DNA from: Fulvivirga imtechensis AK7
GTDB taxonomy: Bacteria > Bacteroidota > Bacteroidia > Cytophagales > Cyclobacteriaceae
Assembly (NCBI RefSeq): GCF_000331535.1
Contig: NZ_AMZN01000029.1
Coordinates: 1-64,000, forward strand
Reading direction: 5' to 3'
Length of the DNA stretch: 64,000 nucleotides
Positions 40,987 through 49,863 of this stretch are shown in pieces (the first letter of the stretch is position 1; each line of letters opens with the position of its first letter). The notes beneath the pieces are model-generated. The model saw nothing but the letters and a program-made list of their open reading frames with translations. It made no database searches and was not told where the DNA came from. The position numbers were made by a program, and so were the translations under genes.

Positions 40987-42903
40987 TTGAACAACTTGAG
41001 ACTAGTGAGACTAGTAATCTATATAGGAATAATGATCGGAAGCCTGGCTTTGTCATTCCGTACCCTGGCACAATCACCAAAATTCACGAGTATCCCCGTG
41101 GAGGAAGGCGCTTTGGGAGAGCATTATGAATATAACATCACCACTGATGGGTGGTGGTTCTTTGCCAGAGAGATAGTGATGACTGATGGAGAGCTTCCCG
41201 ATGGTATTGAACTTGAGGATTTTGGTAACGGCACGGGAAAACTTAGTGGAACACCCGAGGAAGCAGGCAGCTTTTTTATTGAGCTAACAGTGAGGAGGGT
41301 GAGTAATCACAGTCAAAATGATGTGCAGTCATTTACGCTCACCATAGACAAATATGAGGCTTCAGTGACTTTGCATGATCTCAATACTACGTATGACGGA
41401 GATGCCCACGAAGTGAAGGTCACTACATCACCAGAAGGCCTGGATGTGGAAATTACTTACAATGAGTCATCTGCAGCCCCGACAGATGCAGGTAGCTACC
41501 ATGTGGAAGCCACAGTGGATGATGACAATTATGCAGGATCGGCTACTGGTACGCTGGTGATCAATAAGGCTCCCGCTGATGTAACAGTAGGGACCATAAG
41601 AAAGAGTTACAATGGCAATCCGCAACATGCTACTGCTACGACCACCCCGGCAGGATTAGACCTGTCTTTTACCTACAACGGTTCCTCAGAACCCCCAACA
41701 AATATTGGTAGCTATAATGTGAAGGCTACGGTTAACGATAAGAATTACACGGGAAGCGGCACTGGTACGTTGATTATTGAAGAAGGGGCGGCCAATGTTA
41801 CACTCAGCGCTCTGAATACCATCTATAACGGCAGTCAACAATCTGCTAAGGTTACCACATCCCCCCCGGGGCTTTCTGTTGATGTTACTTACAATGGTTC
41901 GCCCTCAGCTCCCATAGATGCAGGCAGCTATACGGTGAAAGCAACTATTACTGAACCAAATTACAGCGGGTCTGCCACCGGAACAATGGTTATTAGCAAG
42001 GCTACAGCCAGTATTGCATTGAACAACCTTACGGCTACCTATGATGGCAACCCTAAAGCGGTGGCTGTTACAACCACCCCGGACGGATTGAATGTTGAAG
42101 TAACATATAATGGTATAAGCGCCCCACCGGTTGACCCTGGAGAATATACTGTAGAGGCTGTGATCAGGGAGGCCAATTATAAAGGACAAACTTCCGGAAA
42201 GCTGACCATAAAAGGAGGAGAGCCAGGTGGAGATAACAGGCCCGTGATTACCAACCTTGAGAAACATGCATTATTCTACGATCAGGGAGATGCTGGAAGA
42301 CCTATTACTGAAAGTGTAATTATCAATGATTTTGACGATACACATATATATAGCGCAACTATCGTCATCGACAAAAATTATATAGACGGAGAGGATCGTT
42401 TGGAATATAACGGAAGCAGTGAACAAATTACGGCTGAATTCATTGCTAGCGAAGGCACATTGGTGTTATCAGGTATGGACACCAGGTCAAATTACGAAGT
42501 GGCTTTGGCAAATGTACTTTATAGTAATAGTTTCATGGGAGAAACGCAGGTAACTCAAAAAAGGCTTAAATTAACGGTGTCTGATAGCGTCAATACCAGC
42601 CTGCCCGCCCACAGAGATATTAATATTTATGTGCTACCCGAGTTAAATATAGTAAATGCATTTACTCCTAATGGGGACGGTGTGAATGATCACTGGAACT
42701 TTGTAAATTTGGAGGCTTATACGATTGTGGCTATCTCTGTTTACAATAAACACGGTCAGAAGGTATATAGCTGTATCGATAGAGACTGTGCCTGGGATGG
42801 TACTCACAGAGGTAAAGAGTTACCTGCCGATGCATATTTTTATACCATTGATCTTGATAATGGAAAAAGGAAGTATGAGGGTGTAGTCACAATACTAAGA
42901 TGA
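40987..42903 (+). CDS. MBG-repeat surface protein with T9SS type B sorting domain (paralogue)
   Basis: A 638-residue, shorter version of the upstream protein. It has a signal peptide from a TTG start at 40987 (ending SFRTLAQ), one He_PIG-like domain, four MBG units (about 120-410) and a C-terminal type B sorting domain (FTPNGDGVNDHWNFVNLEAY to KYEGVVTILR). An ATG at 41032 would give too short a signal sequence, so TTG is preferred. It lacks the long cadherin-like middle of its neighbour. Its stop overlaps the start of the PorP/SprF gene (ATGA), so the two are translationally coupled. Confidence 0.85.
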   Translation: MNNLRLVRLVIYIGIMIGSLALSFRTLAQSPKFTSIPVEEGALGEHYEYNITTDGWWFFAREIVMTDGELPDGIELEDFGNGTGKLSGTPEEAGSFFIELTVRRVSNHSQNDVQSFTLTIDKYEASVTLHDLNTTYDGDAHEVKVTTSPEGLDVEITYNESSAAPTDAGSYHVEATVDDDNYAGSATGTLVINKAPADVTVGTIRKSYNGNPQHATATTTPAGLDLSFTYNGSSEPPTNIGSYNVKATVNDKNYTGSGTGTLIIEEGAANVTLSALNTIYNGSQQSAKVTTSPPGLSVDVTYNGSPSAPIDAGSYTVKATITEPNYSGSATGTMVISKATASIALNNLTATYDGNPKAVAVTTTPDGLNVEVTYNGISAPPVDPGEYTVEAVIREANYKGQTSGKLTIKGGEPGGDNRPVITNLEKHALFYDQGDAGRPITESVIINDFDDTHIYSATIVIDKNYIDGEDRLEYNGSSEQITAEFIASEGTLVLSGMDTRSNYEVALANVLYSNSFMGETQVTQKRLKLTVSDSVNTSLPAHRDINIYVLPELNIVNAFTPNGDGVNDHWNFVNLEAYTIVAISVYNKHGQKVYSCIDRDCAWDGTHRGKELPADAYFYTIDLDNGKRKYEGVVTILR

Positions 42904-43922
42904 TGAACAAGATGAAAGGTTATATAAAATTAATTGCCTTGTTGTGCTTGCTTATACTGATCTGTTTTGAAGGTATGGCACAGAGGCAGACTTTTACACA
43001 ATATTATCTGAACTTACCAGCGATTAATGCAGGGTTTACAGGTTTTGAACCTTTCTTGGACATGAAAACTGCTTATCGTCAGCGTTGGAATAATTTTTCT
43101 GAAAAGAATAATTCTTTTTATATCAGTGCTTACGGGTCTCTGGGAAGCACTTCGCCTACGGTTTTTAGGAATAATGCGCTAAGAGTAAGCAATCCTTCTA
43201 CCTATGGTCGGCTGGCCCGGAATAAAAACCTGAAAAGGAAGCATGGCCTTGGCGGAATGGTGATGTCTCAGACAGTAGGCCCTTTTAAATCATTGGAGAC
43301 ATCAGCGAATTATGCTTATCATTTGCCCATAACGGGCCTCACATCCCTTTCATTCGGTACACGGATCAGTTATAATAATTACGAAATTGATTTTTCGGTA
43401 TTTGATGTAAGAGAGCATCCTGATGTTGTATACGATGAACTTCTCGAGGCCGGGGGAAAACAACAACAGTTTGTTGGAGATTTTGGGATAGTGCTCTACA
43501 CATCACGATTTTTTTTCGGGCTATCTTCATCCAACCTCGTGGCCAGTAGTTTCGGAAGTGGTAGATTATTAGAGCTTCCATCAGACCTCTCTCTGGAATT
43601 TTTAGCGGGCTCGCAGTTTGAGCTGAGTCCTTATGTGGAGCTATATCCAGGCATACGCATGCGACATAGTGAAATATATGGTTTGTCATGGGAGGTAAAT
43701 GCCCGTCTGAGATACAATAAACTCATTTATTTAGGCGCTGTTTATCAAAATGACGTAAAGGCCTCACTGTTATTTGGTTTGACTTTTGATAGCAGATACA
43801 ATATTAATTATTCCTATGATTATTATCTTAATGACCTGAGGGAGTTTAGCACCGGCAACCATGAGTTTACCCTGGGTATTGCCATATTTAACAAATACTC
43901 AACCGAACCCAGGCTGTGGTAG
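42900..43922 (+). CDS. PorP/SprF-family outer-membrane protein
   Basis: A 340-residue beta-barrel protein with a signal peptide (about 1-27, ending CFEGMAQ). It has the PorP/SprF signatures FTQYYLNLPAINAGFTGFEP and MKTAYRQRWNNF, GLGGMVMSQTVGPFKSLET, and a late strand region ending HEFTLGIAIFNK. SprF-type proteins are encoded beside large type B T9SS substrates and are needed for that substrate's surface attachment. The overlap with the preceding adhesin gene and the PD40 gene next door fit that model. It is probably dedicated to one or both MBG proteins. Confidence 0.88.
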   Translation: MMNKMKGYIKLIALLCLLILICFEGMAQRQTFTQYYLNLPAINAGFTGFEPFLDMKTAYRQRWNNFSEKNNSFYISAYGSLGSTSPTVFRNNALRVSNPSTYGRLARNKNLKRKHGLGGMVMSQTVGPFKSLETSANYAYHLPITGLTSLSFGTRISYNNYEIDFSVFDVREHPDVVYDELLEAGGKQQQFVGDFGIVLYTSRFFFGLSSSNLVASSFGSGRLLELPSDLSLEFLAGSQFELSPYVELYPGIRMRHSEIYGLSWEVNARLRYNKLIYLGAVYQNDVKASLLFGLTFDSRYNINYSYDYYLNDLREFSTGNHEFTLGIAIFNKYSTEPRLW

Positions 43923-43948
43923 GTAGCGAAGATAAATTTTTTAATGTA

Positions 43949-45229
43949 ATGAGTAACAGAAGTTTAATTCTTGCCTTTATTTGTTTCGGGATCATATCTA
44001 ATATACATGCACAGGGGTTGGTTTTTGACGAGCCGGTGAAGCTTGGATCTGCTATTAATTCCTCTGCCGAAGAAATTATGCCTTTGATCTCACCTGATGG
44101 TATGCATCTGTATTTTACACGCGCCTTCCATAAAGAGAACATAGGTGGAGAATTTGCAGGAATGGATATCTGGGTGGCTGAAAGAGACGAAAAAGGACAG
44201 TGGAAAGAGGCTACTAACAGGTTAAATAGCCTGAATAACAGGGATAATAACGCGGTTATAGGTCTCCGGGCAGATAGTAAGGTAGTATATATGCTCAATT
44301 CTTACAGCAATAAGCGAGGCGTGGCATTTTCAAAGAAGCTTAATGGCAAGTGGGGTGCCCCTGAGATCATAGAAGTACCCGGAATAGCTAAAATGGATTT
44401 TATTGGATTCTATATGAATCCAACCTATGATGTCCTGCTTATTTCTATGAAAGGTGATAAAAGCTACGGTAATGAAGACCTCTATGTCAGCTTAAAAAAC
44501 AGCAGAGGACAATGGCAACCTCCTGTCAATCTCGGAGCTACTATCAATACCTCCGGATTTGAAATATCTCCGTATCTTTCCGCAGACGGTAAAAAACTGT
44601 ATTTCGCCAGCGATGGCCACGGGGGCTATGGCGATGCGGATATTTTTGTGGCCGAACGGTTATACGACAGTTGGACGGTATGGTCGAAACCCAGAAACCT
44701 TGGAACTCCCATTAATAGTAGCAAATTTGATGCATATTTTAGTATTGCAAATGATTCTACTGCCGTTTTGGCCAGCAACAGGTCTGATGACTTATCAGAC
44801 ATATATGTGAGCAGGATAGCCGGTCAACAAAAGGATAATCAAAAGGAGCTGACCAAAAGCCTGATCCAGGAGGCAAGGAGCCTGTTGGCGGAAATAAGAG
44901 GTGAAGGCAATAAAAAAGAGTATTTTATAGAGTTTGAGTACGAATCGGAAGAAATAAACGAGGAGGAAAAAACAAAACTGTCAAATCTGGTAAAAGATTT
45001 GAATTATCAGCAATATGCTAAAATTAATTTGCTGAGCTTTGCAAATGAAAAGGAAAGTGCTGCATTGCATGAAAAAAGGTTACATAAAATAGTGAATTAT
45101 TTGAAACTTTCTGGAATTAATGAGAGTAAAATCCATGTTAATGAGTCGAACAAGAATATGACACAAGGTGCAGCGACCGCTTTATTTGACGCAAAGTATG
45201 GTGTTTTGATTATTGTTTCTAATAACTAA
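43949..45229 (+). CDS. PD40 beta-propeller protein with degenerate OmpA-like tail
   Basis: I chose ATG 43949 (MSNRSLILAFICFGIISNIH), which gives a signal peptide; a GTG 33 bases earlier overlaps the previous stop. Residues about 25-290 contain four or more PD40 (WD40-like TolB) repeats such as EISPYLSADGKKLYFASDGH and GGYGDADIFVAE. The C-terminal 110 residues resemble an OmpA domain in order of elements (YFIEFEYESEEINEEEKTKL, then INLLSF, then RLHKIVNYLKLSGINESKIH). However, the peptidoglycan-binding Asp and Arg motifs (HTD, NxxLSxxRA) are not recognisable. With PorP/SprF it probably forms the periplasmic part of the adhesin export unit. Confidence 0.75.
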   Translation: MSNRSLILAFICFGIISNIHAQGLVFDEPVKLGSAINSSAEEIMPLISPDGMHLYFTRAFHKENIGGEFAGMDIWVAERDEKGQWKEATNRLNSLNNRDNNAVIGLRADSKVVYMLNSYSNKRGVAFSKKLNGKWGAPEIIEVPGIAKMDFIGFYMNPTYDVLLISMKGDKSYGNEDLYVSLKNSRGQWQPPVNLGATINTSGFEISPYLSADGKKLYFASDGHGGYGDADIFVAERLYDSWTVWSKPRNLGTPINSSKFDAYFSIANDSTAVLASNRSDDLSDIYVSRIAGQQKDNQKELTKSLIQEARSLLAEIRGEGNKKEYFIEFEYESEEINEEEKTKLSNLVKDLNYQQYAKINLLSFANEKESAALHEKRLHKIVNYLKLSGINESKIHVNESNKNMTQGAATALFDAKYGVLIIVSNN

Positions 45230-45244
45230 GTATCTGATCCGGTA

Positions 45245-47494
45245 ATGAATATATACTACCTGATAAATTTGATAAAACGGAGATTATGGTTACTCATAAT
45301 CATTCCCATAATCGGGGCCGCAGCGGCTTTTATGTTGCTTTCAAGCCTGCCCCAGAAATATAGGTCGAGTGCTCAGTTGGCTACTGGTTTCACCACGGAT
45401 GAAACTGTTAAGCTAAATGATGAGAAGTTTAACGTAGGAAAGACCACTCAGGATTTTAATAACCTGATCGAACAGATGAATTCGGAGCTGGTAGTGACGC
45501 TGGTGTCCTATAACCTGATCATCCATGACCTTACCTCTGATATTCCTTTCAGAACAGTGGATTATGCCACTTCTGAACTGAAGAAGCCAACGCCGGAGGA
45601 AAAACAGGAAATGGTGAAAGTCTATAAGGAAAAGCTTCAGTCTATGAAGTTGCTGTCATCATTTGATCCTAAGGAGCTCAAGCTGCTGGAGTATCTGAAG
45701 GCTTATCGCTACAACTCATTTTCCCTGAAGGAGAAAGGACTTGACATTGGCAGGGTTAAAAACTCCGACTTCATTTCAGTAGAATTTGTCTCTGAGGACC
45801 CCGCGTTGTCGGCTTATGTGGTCAATACACTTTGTGGGGAATTTATCCGCTACAACCGTAATTTAAAATCTTCCTTATCAGATGAGTCAGTGAGTCTGCT
45901 GGCTAAGCTGGTGCAGGAGAAAAAGGAAGCACTGGATAAACGAACTACAGAACTTAATGAGTTTAAAAGCAGCAACCAGGTGCTTAACCAAAGGCTGGAA
46001 AACGACATCAAACTCACTCAGATTGCAGAATATGAAGGAAAGAAAAGTGTGGAAGAGGATAATATCCGTGCATTAAGGCTTTCAATAGCTCAAACCAGGG
46101 ACAGGATCCGCAGGGCTAATAATAATAAGGGTGGCGCCAATAATACCAAGGTATTGCAATTGAGAGAAAATATTAACAAGCTGAACCAGCTTTATATTGA
46201 CGGTGGATCCAATGATCCTGAGCTTGAAAAAAGTATTGCGGATCTAAGGAATGAGCTGCAGATCGAGATGACCAGGCTAGGAACTGAGGCCAGTCTTCTT
46301 GATGAAGCCAAGCTTCAGGAACAACTGGACAACTATGAGTTGCAGTTGGGTATTGCACAATCCAGTCTGGCAGGCATTAACAGTACGCTTGGACGATTAC
46401 GCTCTCAAATTGCAGGACACAATACCAAAGAATCCACCTTGGATGGCCTTACCAAAGAAGTGGAGCTGGCTTCCAAGGAGTACAACCAGGCTTTGGATAA
46501 GTACAATGAATACAAGAATAGGTCCCTGATCCTGGGTAGTTCGCTAAGGCTTATCAAAGAAGGACAACCCGCATTGGAGCCCGAATCTTCCCATACATTG
46601 GTGATCACGGCCCTGGCTGGCGCTAGCAGCTTTGCACTTTGTGTAGTGTTTATAGTGCTTATGGAATTTATTGATTTCAGGATCAAAACCAGTGATAATT
46701 TCAGGAAAGTGACTAAACTCAAACTGGCTGGAACAATCAATAAAATCCCGACTAAAAACCTAAAGCTGAACGATATTTTTAATGAATACTCTCAAAATGC
46801 GGACCTCATAGTATTTAAACAATTGCTGAGAAAGGTAAGGTTTGAACTTGAATCCACAGGCGGGCACTCCGTGCTTGTAACAAGCACAAAACCGGGAGAG
46901 GGGAAAACCTTTTTTATTCTATGCCTGGCATATTCTCTGAGCCTGATCAAAAAGAAGGTGCTGATCATCGATACTAACTTCAAAAACAACGGACTTACTA
47001 AGCTGCTTTTGGTAAAGCCGAATTTCCATCGCCTGTTGGAGGAAGGAGATACCAAAAGAAGGACTAACCACCTGCTCAATGCTGCAACAAACGAACCTGT
47101 TCAAGAAGGGCAGGAACCTCCCAAGGAACCGGATATGGACCAGGAGTTTAGCAGAAAGATCATATACCCTACGGGGCACAAGAATATCGACATTATAGGT
47201 AGCAACCCATCCACAAACTCTCCAATGGAGATATTGGCGGGAAGAGACTTTAAGAAGATGCTTAAAACTTTTGAGCAAAACTACGACTATATACTCATGG
47301 AGGGAGCGTCTCTTAATGATTTTCCAGACACAAAAGAATTGGTGGAGTATGCAGATCTTGTACTTCCTATTTTTTCTGCCGAGTCGACAATTAAGCAGGT
47401 GGACAAGGAGTCTATCAGCTACCTCAAATCGTTGGACGGCCGCCTGATGGGATCCGTACTTAATAAAGTGGAGAACGAAAACCTGAAAATATAG
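45245..47494 (+). CDS. Wzc-like polysaccharide chain-length/tyrosine-kinase protein, kinase half degenerate
   Basis: A 749-residue membrane protein. Wzz-type domain: membrane segments at about 15-35 and 455-480 bracket a large coiled-coil periplasmic region with a GNVR-like end. The cytoplasmic ATPase has a Walker A motif STKPGEGKT (K554) and a Walker A' region VLIIDTNFKNNG. The Walker B position reads YILMEGAS with E686 where BY-kinases have Asp. The C-terminus (VLNKVENENLKI) has no tyrosine cluster, so autophosphorylation as in Wzc is unlikely. It sits 15 bases after the PD40 gene and 3 bases before a glycosyltransferase gene. It probably controls polysaccharide length or export. Confidence 0.82.
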   Translation: MNIYYLINLIKRRLWLLIIIPIIGAAAAFMLLSSLPQKYRSSAQLATGFTTDETVKLNDEKFNVGKTTQDFNNLIEQMNSELVVTLVSYNLIIHDLTSDIPFRTVDYATSELKKPTPEEKQEMVKVYKEKLQSMKLLSSFDPKELKLLEYLKAYRYNSFSLKEKGLDIGRVKNSDFISVEFVSEDPALSAYVVNTLCGEFIRYNRNLKSSLSDESVSLLAKLVQEKKEALDKRTTELNEFKSSNQVLNQRLENDIKLTQIAEYEGKKSVEEDNIRALRLSIAQTRDRIRRANNNKGGANNTKVLQLRENINKLNQLYIDGGSNDPELEKSIADLRNELQIEMTRLGTEASLLDEAKLQEQLDNYELQLGIAQSSLAGINSTLGRLRSQIAGHNTKESTLDGLTKEVELASKEYNQALDKYNEYKNRSLILGSSLRLIKEGQPALEPESSHTLVITALAGASSFALCVVFIVLMEFIDFRIKTSDNFRKVTKLKLAGTINKIPTKNLKLNDIFNEYSQNADLIVFKQLLRKVRFELESTGGHSVLVTSTKPGEGKTFFILCLAYSLSLIKKKVLIIDTNFKNNGLTKLLLVKPNFHRLLEEGDTKRRTNHLLNAATNEPVQEGQEPPKEPDMDQEFSRKIIYPTGHKNIDIIGSNPSTNSPMEILAGRDFKKMLKTFEQNYDYILMEGASLNDFPDTKELVEYADLVLPIFSAESTIKQVDKESISYLKSLDGRLMGSVLNKVENENLKI

Positions 47495-47497
47495 ATA

Positions 47498-48718
47498 ATG
47501 ATATCAGGCAGAGATATAGTTGTAATAGGTATTCAGCCGTGGGATTATTATGTCGGAAGCAATTGCAAGAATATTGCTGAAGAGTTTGCCAAACATAACC
47601 GGGTGTTATACGTCAACGAGCCGCTGAATCGCATTACAAGTATTCGGGACAAACAAGCTGATGAAGTGAAAATGCGCCAGGAGGTGATCAGGGGTCAACG
47701 GGAGGGTTTGGTAGAGGTAGGCGACAATATCTGGACGCTATATCCTAAAAAGATGATAGAAAGCATCAACTGGCTGCCGCGATCGCCTTTATACAACTAC
47801 CTTAACAGAAGAAATAACAGGATATTTTACAAGGAAATAAAAGAGACGATGGACGCATTGTCATTTAAGGATGTAATTCTTTTCAATGACAGTCTTATCT
47901 TTTTAGGCTACTATGCTGTGGAGATGCTGTGTCCTGCATTATCCATTTACTACATACGTGACAATTTGGTTTCTCAGGATTATTTTGCCAGGCATGGTGC
48001 CGATATGGAGCCGCAGCTTGCAAAAAAATACGATGCTGTTGTTGCTAATTCAGACTATCTGGCCAATTATCTTAAGCCATATAATCAAGAGTCGTATATG
48101 GTAGGGCAGGGGTGTGATTTCTCACTTTTCGACCTTTCGGCTATTTCGGAAAGGCCAAACGATATTAAGGATATACCGGGCCCGATTGTGGGCTACCTTG
48201 GTTTTCTTACCAGTCTGCGACTGGATATTGGGCTAATGGAGCATTTGGCCACCTCTATGAAGGAAGGAAGCCTTGTGCTTGTAGGCCCGGAAGATGATGA
48301 TTTTAAGAGTTCACGCCTTCATAATATGGAAAATGTGTACTTTCTCGGTAATAAAAAAGGGCCTGAACTGCCTGCTTATATTGCCGCATTCGATGTTGCT
48401 ATTAATCCTCAGGAGGTAAATGATCTTACTATTGGAAACTATCCGCGTAAGGTAGACGAGTACCTTGCCATGGGCAAGGCTGTGGTGGCTACTTATACCG
48501 AAGCTATGGATTATTTCAAAGACCATGTATATCTGAGCAGGGATAAAGAGGAGTTTGCACAGCACGTACAAAAAGCTTTGCAGGAAGACTCCCCTGAACT
48601 GGCGAAAGAAAGGATCCTGTTTGCCAAATCTCATACCTGGGAAAATAATGTAAAGAATATTTACAAGGTGATGAGTACCGCTATGGAGGAGAAGGTAGCC
48701 TCAGTGAACAGCCGCTAA
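47498..48718 (+). CDS. Family 4/1-type glycosyltransferase
   Basis: A 406-residue GT-B enzyme. The N-terminal Rossmann half contains VIGIQPWDYYVGSNCKNIAE and HNRVLYVNEPLN. The C-terminal half contains GPIVGYLGFLTSLRLDIGLM, LVGPEDDDF and VDEYLAMGKAVVAT (the E-x7-E like donor-binding element), then SHTWENNVKNIYKVM. It uses a nucleotide sugar to extend a surface polysaccharide. It starts 3 bases after the Wzc-like gene, so the two are one unit. No membrane segment. Confidence 0.86.
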   Translation: MISGRDIVVIGIQPWDYYVGSNCKNIAEEFAKHNRVLYVNEPLNRITSIRDKQADEVKMRQEVIRGQREGLVEVGDNIWTLYPKKMIESINWLPRSPLYNYLNRRNNRIFYKEIKETMDALSFKDVILFNDSLIFLGYYAVEMLCPALSIYYIRDNLVSQDYFARHGADMEPQLAKKYDAVVANSDYLANYLKPYNQESYMVGQGCDFSLFDLSAISERPNDIKDIPGPIVGYLGFLTSLRLDIGLMEHLATSMKEGSLVLVGPEDDDFKSSRLHNMENVYFLGNKKGPELPAYIAAFDVAINPQEVNDLTIGNYPRKVDEYLAMGKAVVATYTEAMDYFKDHVYLSRDKEEFAQHVQKALQEDSPELAKERILFAKSHTWENNVKNIYKVMSTAMEEKVASVNSR

Positions 48719-49103
48719 TATTTAACGAGAATTCAAAGTAAAATACTTTAAAAATAAGATTATCCCTGCCTGTCCGGTACTATTCTAGCGTGAGTTCGAT
48801 ATAGTAGAACCAATTAAATAGTATTCGTATCCAAAAATAACCTAAAATTGCTTTTTAACCCGTATTATGCAATAGACTTCGTGATGAGCGATAAAAATGG
48901 CTGTGAGATAAGTGCTCACACAGAATTTTGCAACGGAGGCATAGCATCGCTACGGTGAGTAGCAAAATTTGAGTAATGCCTGTCCGGCGAATGACGGGAT
49001 GCTTAGATTACAGTCAGTTTTGTCGCGGAATAGACTTCTATTACATAATTCGGGTTTAAGGTCATTCTGCCTTGGCCCGAACGTGCCTCGGGGAGGCACG
49101 AAG

Positions 49104-49635
49104 AATCTTACTAAGTTTAAGTGTACAATTAAGAACTTAGGAAGATCCTTCCTCACGTACCAATGACAAGTTTTCGTTACGTACTGATAATCAATGGTCT
49201 ATTCAATTTCCAATGCCGTCATCCCGGACGTAACGCAGTGAAGATCCGGGATATCCTCACTACTGGCAGTGTCCGGGCGTCAGCTTCTGCCATGGATCAG
49301 GGGGATCCTGAATATTTTCTCCGGTGCACTACTAAAATTTCAGGAGGACGTGGTGGTTTATGATTGCTGTTGCTCCCTTCTTCATCTGTGGTTAATGAGA
49401 CGCACATATTCTAATCACAATGTTTTAGCCCTTTTTCACGGGGTGAGCTCATGATTTTCATCGCAAGCTTAGAAATTTAGCCATTTATCCACAGCCCTTG
49501 CTACGCATAGCGGCTACGCGAAGACGATGCTTGATCTTTTCCCAGAAAGCGTTGGCTTTCAATCTGCTGAAAACTTATTTATTGGTACGAGAGTCCTCCT
49601 AAGTTCTTAATTGTACACTTAAACTTAGTAAGATT
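49104..49635. repeat. Long inverted repeat with perfect 39-bp arms
   Basis: The arm 49104-49142 (AATCTTACTAAGTTTAAGTG and TACAATTAAGAACTTAGGA) is the exact reverse complement of 49597-49635. Outside the perfect core the arms continue imperfectly: TGCCTCGGGGAGGCA with CATTCTGCCTTG on the left mirrors CAAGGCAGAATG with TGCTTCCCCGAAGCA on the right. The 454-base interior holds the dispersed repeat copy. It may be a non-autonomous mobile element or encode a long structured RNA. Confidence 0.75.
49156..49420. repeat. Dispersed repeat family 2, copy 2
   Basis: It matches 6673-6800 in two blocks: CGTACCAATGACAAGTTTTC through CTGATAATCAATGG near the start, and AGGACGTGGTGGTTTATGAT through TTAATGAGACG near the end. 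An additional segment of about 115 bases rich in CCGGG words lies between them. The copy is inside the long inverted repeat. Confidence 0.55.
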
Positions 49636-49787
49636 TTTTATGCTTCCCCGAAGCAAGTTAAGTAAGTTAGAGACAAGGCAGAATGGATCTTAAGCAGAGG
49701 GTTTTGAGATTTGTTGTAACAATTCAGGTTTAAATTTTTTTAAATAATACAAAGGATAGTAAAAGGTGATCCTTTTCAGCATATATC

Positions 49788-49801
49788 CTGATAAACGTCA
49801 T
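49788..49801. promoter_or_regulatory. FNR-like site upstream of the CoA-transferase gene
   Basis: CTGAT-AAAC-GTCAT matches the TGAT-N4-RTCA pattern with the spacing of the other sites. It ends 62 bases before the start codon. It is one mismatch from a perfect palindrome. Confidence 0.35.
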
Positions 49802-49863
49802 GAGGGAAGGGATGCCGGCACTGTAGATTTGCGCAAATAATTGATAACAATAACATTAGCAAT

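Larger units (their letters stand above)
48719..49863. other. Long non-coding gap with nested repeats
   Basis: No credible gene appears in these 1145 bases; all open frames are short and lack family features. The gap contains an imperfect inverted repeat with a perfect 39-bp core (49104-49142/49597-49635) and the second copy of a dispersed repeat (49156-49420). It also contains extragenic-palindrome-like words (GCATCGCTACGGTGAGTAGC at 48941). The last 75 bases hold a candidate FNR-like site before the CoA-transferase gene. Confidence 0.6.

Noticed and set aside
48969-49363. Small plus-strand frames inside the long gap as protein genes
   Set aside because: They lie within inverted and dispersed repeats, show no family features, and have equally long frames on the opposite strand.
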